5,683 nt of DNA, taken from positions 1 through 5,683 of the forward strand of contig JANXYE010000602.1 in NCBI GenBank assembly GCA_025350285.1, written 5' to 3'. The position numbers and the translations under genes are program-made. Below the pieces are notes generated by a model. That model was given only the letters and a program-made list of their open reading frames with translations. It was not told the origin of the DNA and did not search any database. Positions 5,256 to 5,683 of this stretch are shown here, one piece after another. Origin of the DNA: Chloroflexota bacterium (lineage in GTDB: Bacteria; Chloroflexota; Dehalococcoidia; Tepidiformales; Tepidiformaceae). Numbering within the stretch: the stretch's first letter is position 1; every line of letters begins with the position of its first letter.

Positions 5256-5683
5256 GCGTCGGCGACGCGGCTTTTGGCGAGACAAACTGCCGCAGCCTTC
5301 GGCCCCCCGCCGACTCCGCGATGAGTTGCTCCAGGCGGCGCTGCTTCGTCTCATCCTTCTTCGCTGAAAGCAGCCACCAGGTGACCGCCTTTCGGTACGT
5401 CGGGGGCTGCTGTTCGTAAAAGGCCCACGCGTCCAGATCTTCCCGTAAGGCCGCTTTCGTGGCTTCGTCGAGTGCGAGTTCTACCTGTTCGGCCGAGTAC
5501 ACGCCTGTGCGCTCCGGCGTCCGGCGTGCGAACGCGGACAGTCCCGAGGGCTGCATCAGCCCAAGCGCCGTCAGCTCTCCGACGCGCTTCACGTTCACGT
5601 GGCTCCAGATGCTGCGCGCCCGGCGCGGGGTGAATCGGTTGGTATACGTCATGCTGTCGCGGCCTCTGCGAATTCCGTCGATC
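5236..5683 (-). CDS. YdeI/OmpD-associated family protein, 5' end beyond the window
   Basis: The frame stays open to the right edge, so 148 codons are visible and the true start is outside. The first ATG in the window (5650-5652) is internal: the residues before it, IDGIRRGRDS, run straight into MTYTNRFTPRRARSIWSHVN, which matches the middle of YdeI-family proteins, where a (W)IDG segment precedes a basic FTPRR-x-SxWS motif. Family members are about 190-200 residues, so roughly 60 or more residues are missing. The C-terminal helical domain is clear, with WAFYEQQPPTYRKAVTWWL followed by SAKKDETKQRRLEQLI, the bacteriocin-protection/OmdA signature. After GGRRL about 20 Ala-, Pro- and Lys-rich residues form a non-conserved tail. 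Some members were linked in enterobacteria to resistance to cationic antimicrobial peptides; the biochemical role is not settled. The last 20 bases overlap the converging plus-strand gene. Confidence 0.9.
   Translation of the reverse strand, partial: IDGIRRGRDSMTYTNRFTPRRARSIWSHVNVKRVGELTALGLMQPSGLSAFARRTPERTGVYSAEQVELALDEATKAALREDLDAWAFYEQQPPTYRKAVTWWLLSAKKDETKQRRLEQLIAESAGGRRLRQFVSPKAASPTPKAGSA
5256..5275 (+). terminator. Terminator-like hairpin directly after the tandem-repeat gene
   Basis: Immediately after the TAG stop, GCGTC-GGC-GACGC (5256-5268) forms a 5-bp perfect stem with a 3-base loop, followed by GGCTTTT ending at 5275. The stem is short but GC-only except for one pair, and a T-run follows, so it could act as an intrinsic terminator for the plus-strand gene. 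It lies within the coding sequence of the converging gene, where it encodes part of a non-conserved C-terminal tail. Confidence 0.45.

Noticed and set aside
1..5683. CRISPR array, transposon ends, phage genes, toxin-antitoxin pair or defence island
   Set aside because: No evenly spaced direct repeats, transposase, recombinase or short overlapping gene pair of that kind was seen on either strand.

Overview
The window is GC-rich, densely coded bacterial DNA with six protein genes, two of them cut by the window edges. No tRNA, rRNA, CRISPR array, insertion sequence or phage signature is visible. The gene content is housekeeping or metabolic. The fused gamma-alpha type of 2-oxoacid:ferredoxin oxidoreductase, the weak Shine-Dalgarno sequences and the high GC would suit a planctomycete or another GC-rich soil or freshwater bacterium, but this placement is a low-confidence inference.

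Left part, minus strand. A LysR-type regulator (110-1009) is followed after 6 bases by the start of a PHP-domain metal-dependent hydrolase (1-103, cut by the left edge), so the two look like one transcript. Between lysR and the next gene upstream (1010-1181) are two hairpins that could end transcription of that gene, and then a cluster of dyads with a T-N11-A box and a TATAAC hexamer that could form an autoregulated lysR promoter.

Centre, minus strand. korA (2232-4139) and korB (1182-2228) encode the two chains of a CoA- and ferredoxin-dependent 2-oxoacid oxidoreductase, most like 2-oxoglutarate:ferredoxin oxidoreductase. They are 3 bases apart, and the strong korB ribosome binding site lies inside the last codons of korA, so translation is probably coupled. 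KorA carries the acceptor (gamma) and the alpha domains; KorB carries the thiamine diphosphate site and four cysteines for one [4Fe-4S] cluster. Together they would make succinyl-CoA (or a related acyl-CoA) and reduced ferredoxin.

Right part. A 462-base divergent region (4140-4601) with several short dyads separates korA from a plus-strand gene for a 217-residue protein (4602-5255). This protein is an internal tandem duplication: its two halves align without gaps at an offset of exactly 116 residues, and each half reads as a beta-alpha-beta-beta-alpha-beta unit. It overlaps tail-to-tail by 20 bases with a minus-strand YdeI/OmpD-associated family gene whose true start lies beyond the right edge. 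A terminator-like hairpin for the plus-strand gene lies inside the coding end of that neighbour.

The least explained element is the tandem-repeat protein and the dyad-rich region it shares with korAB. No defence system, cluster of unknown genes or obviously new system is visible.
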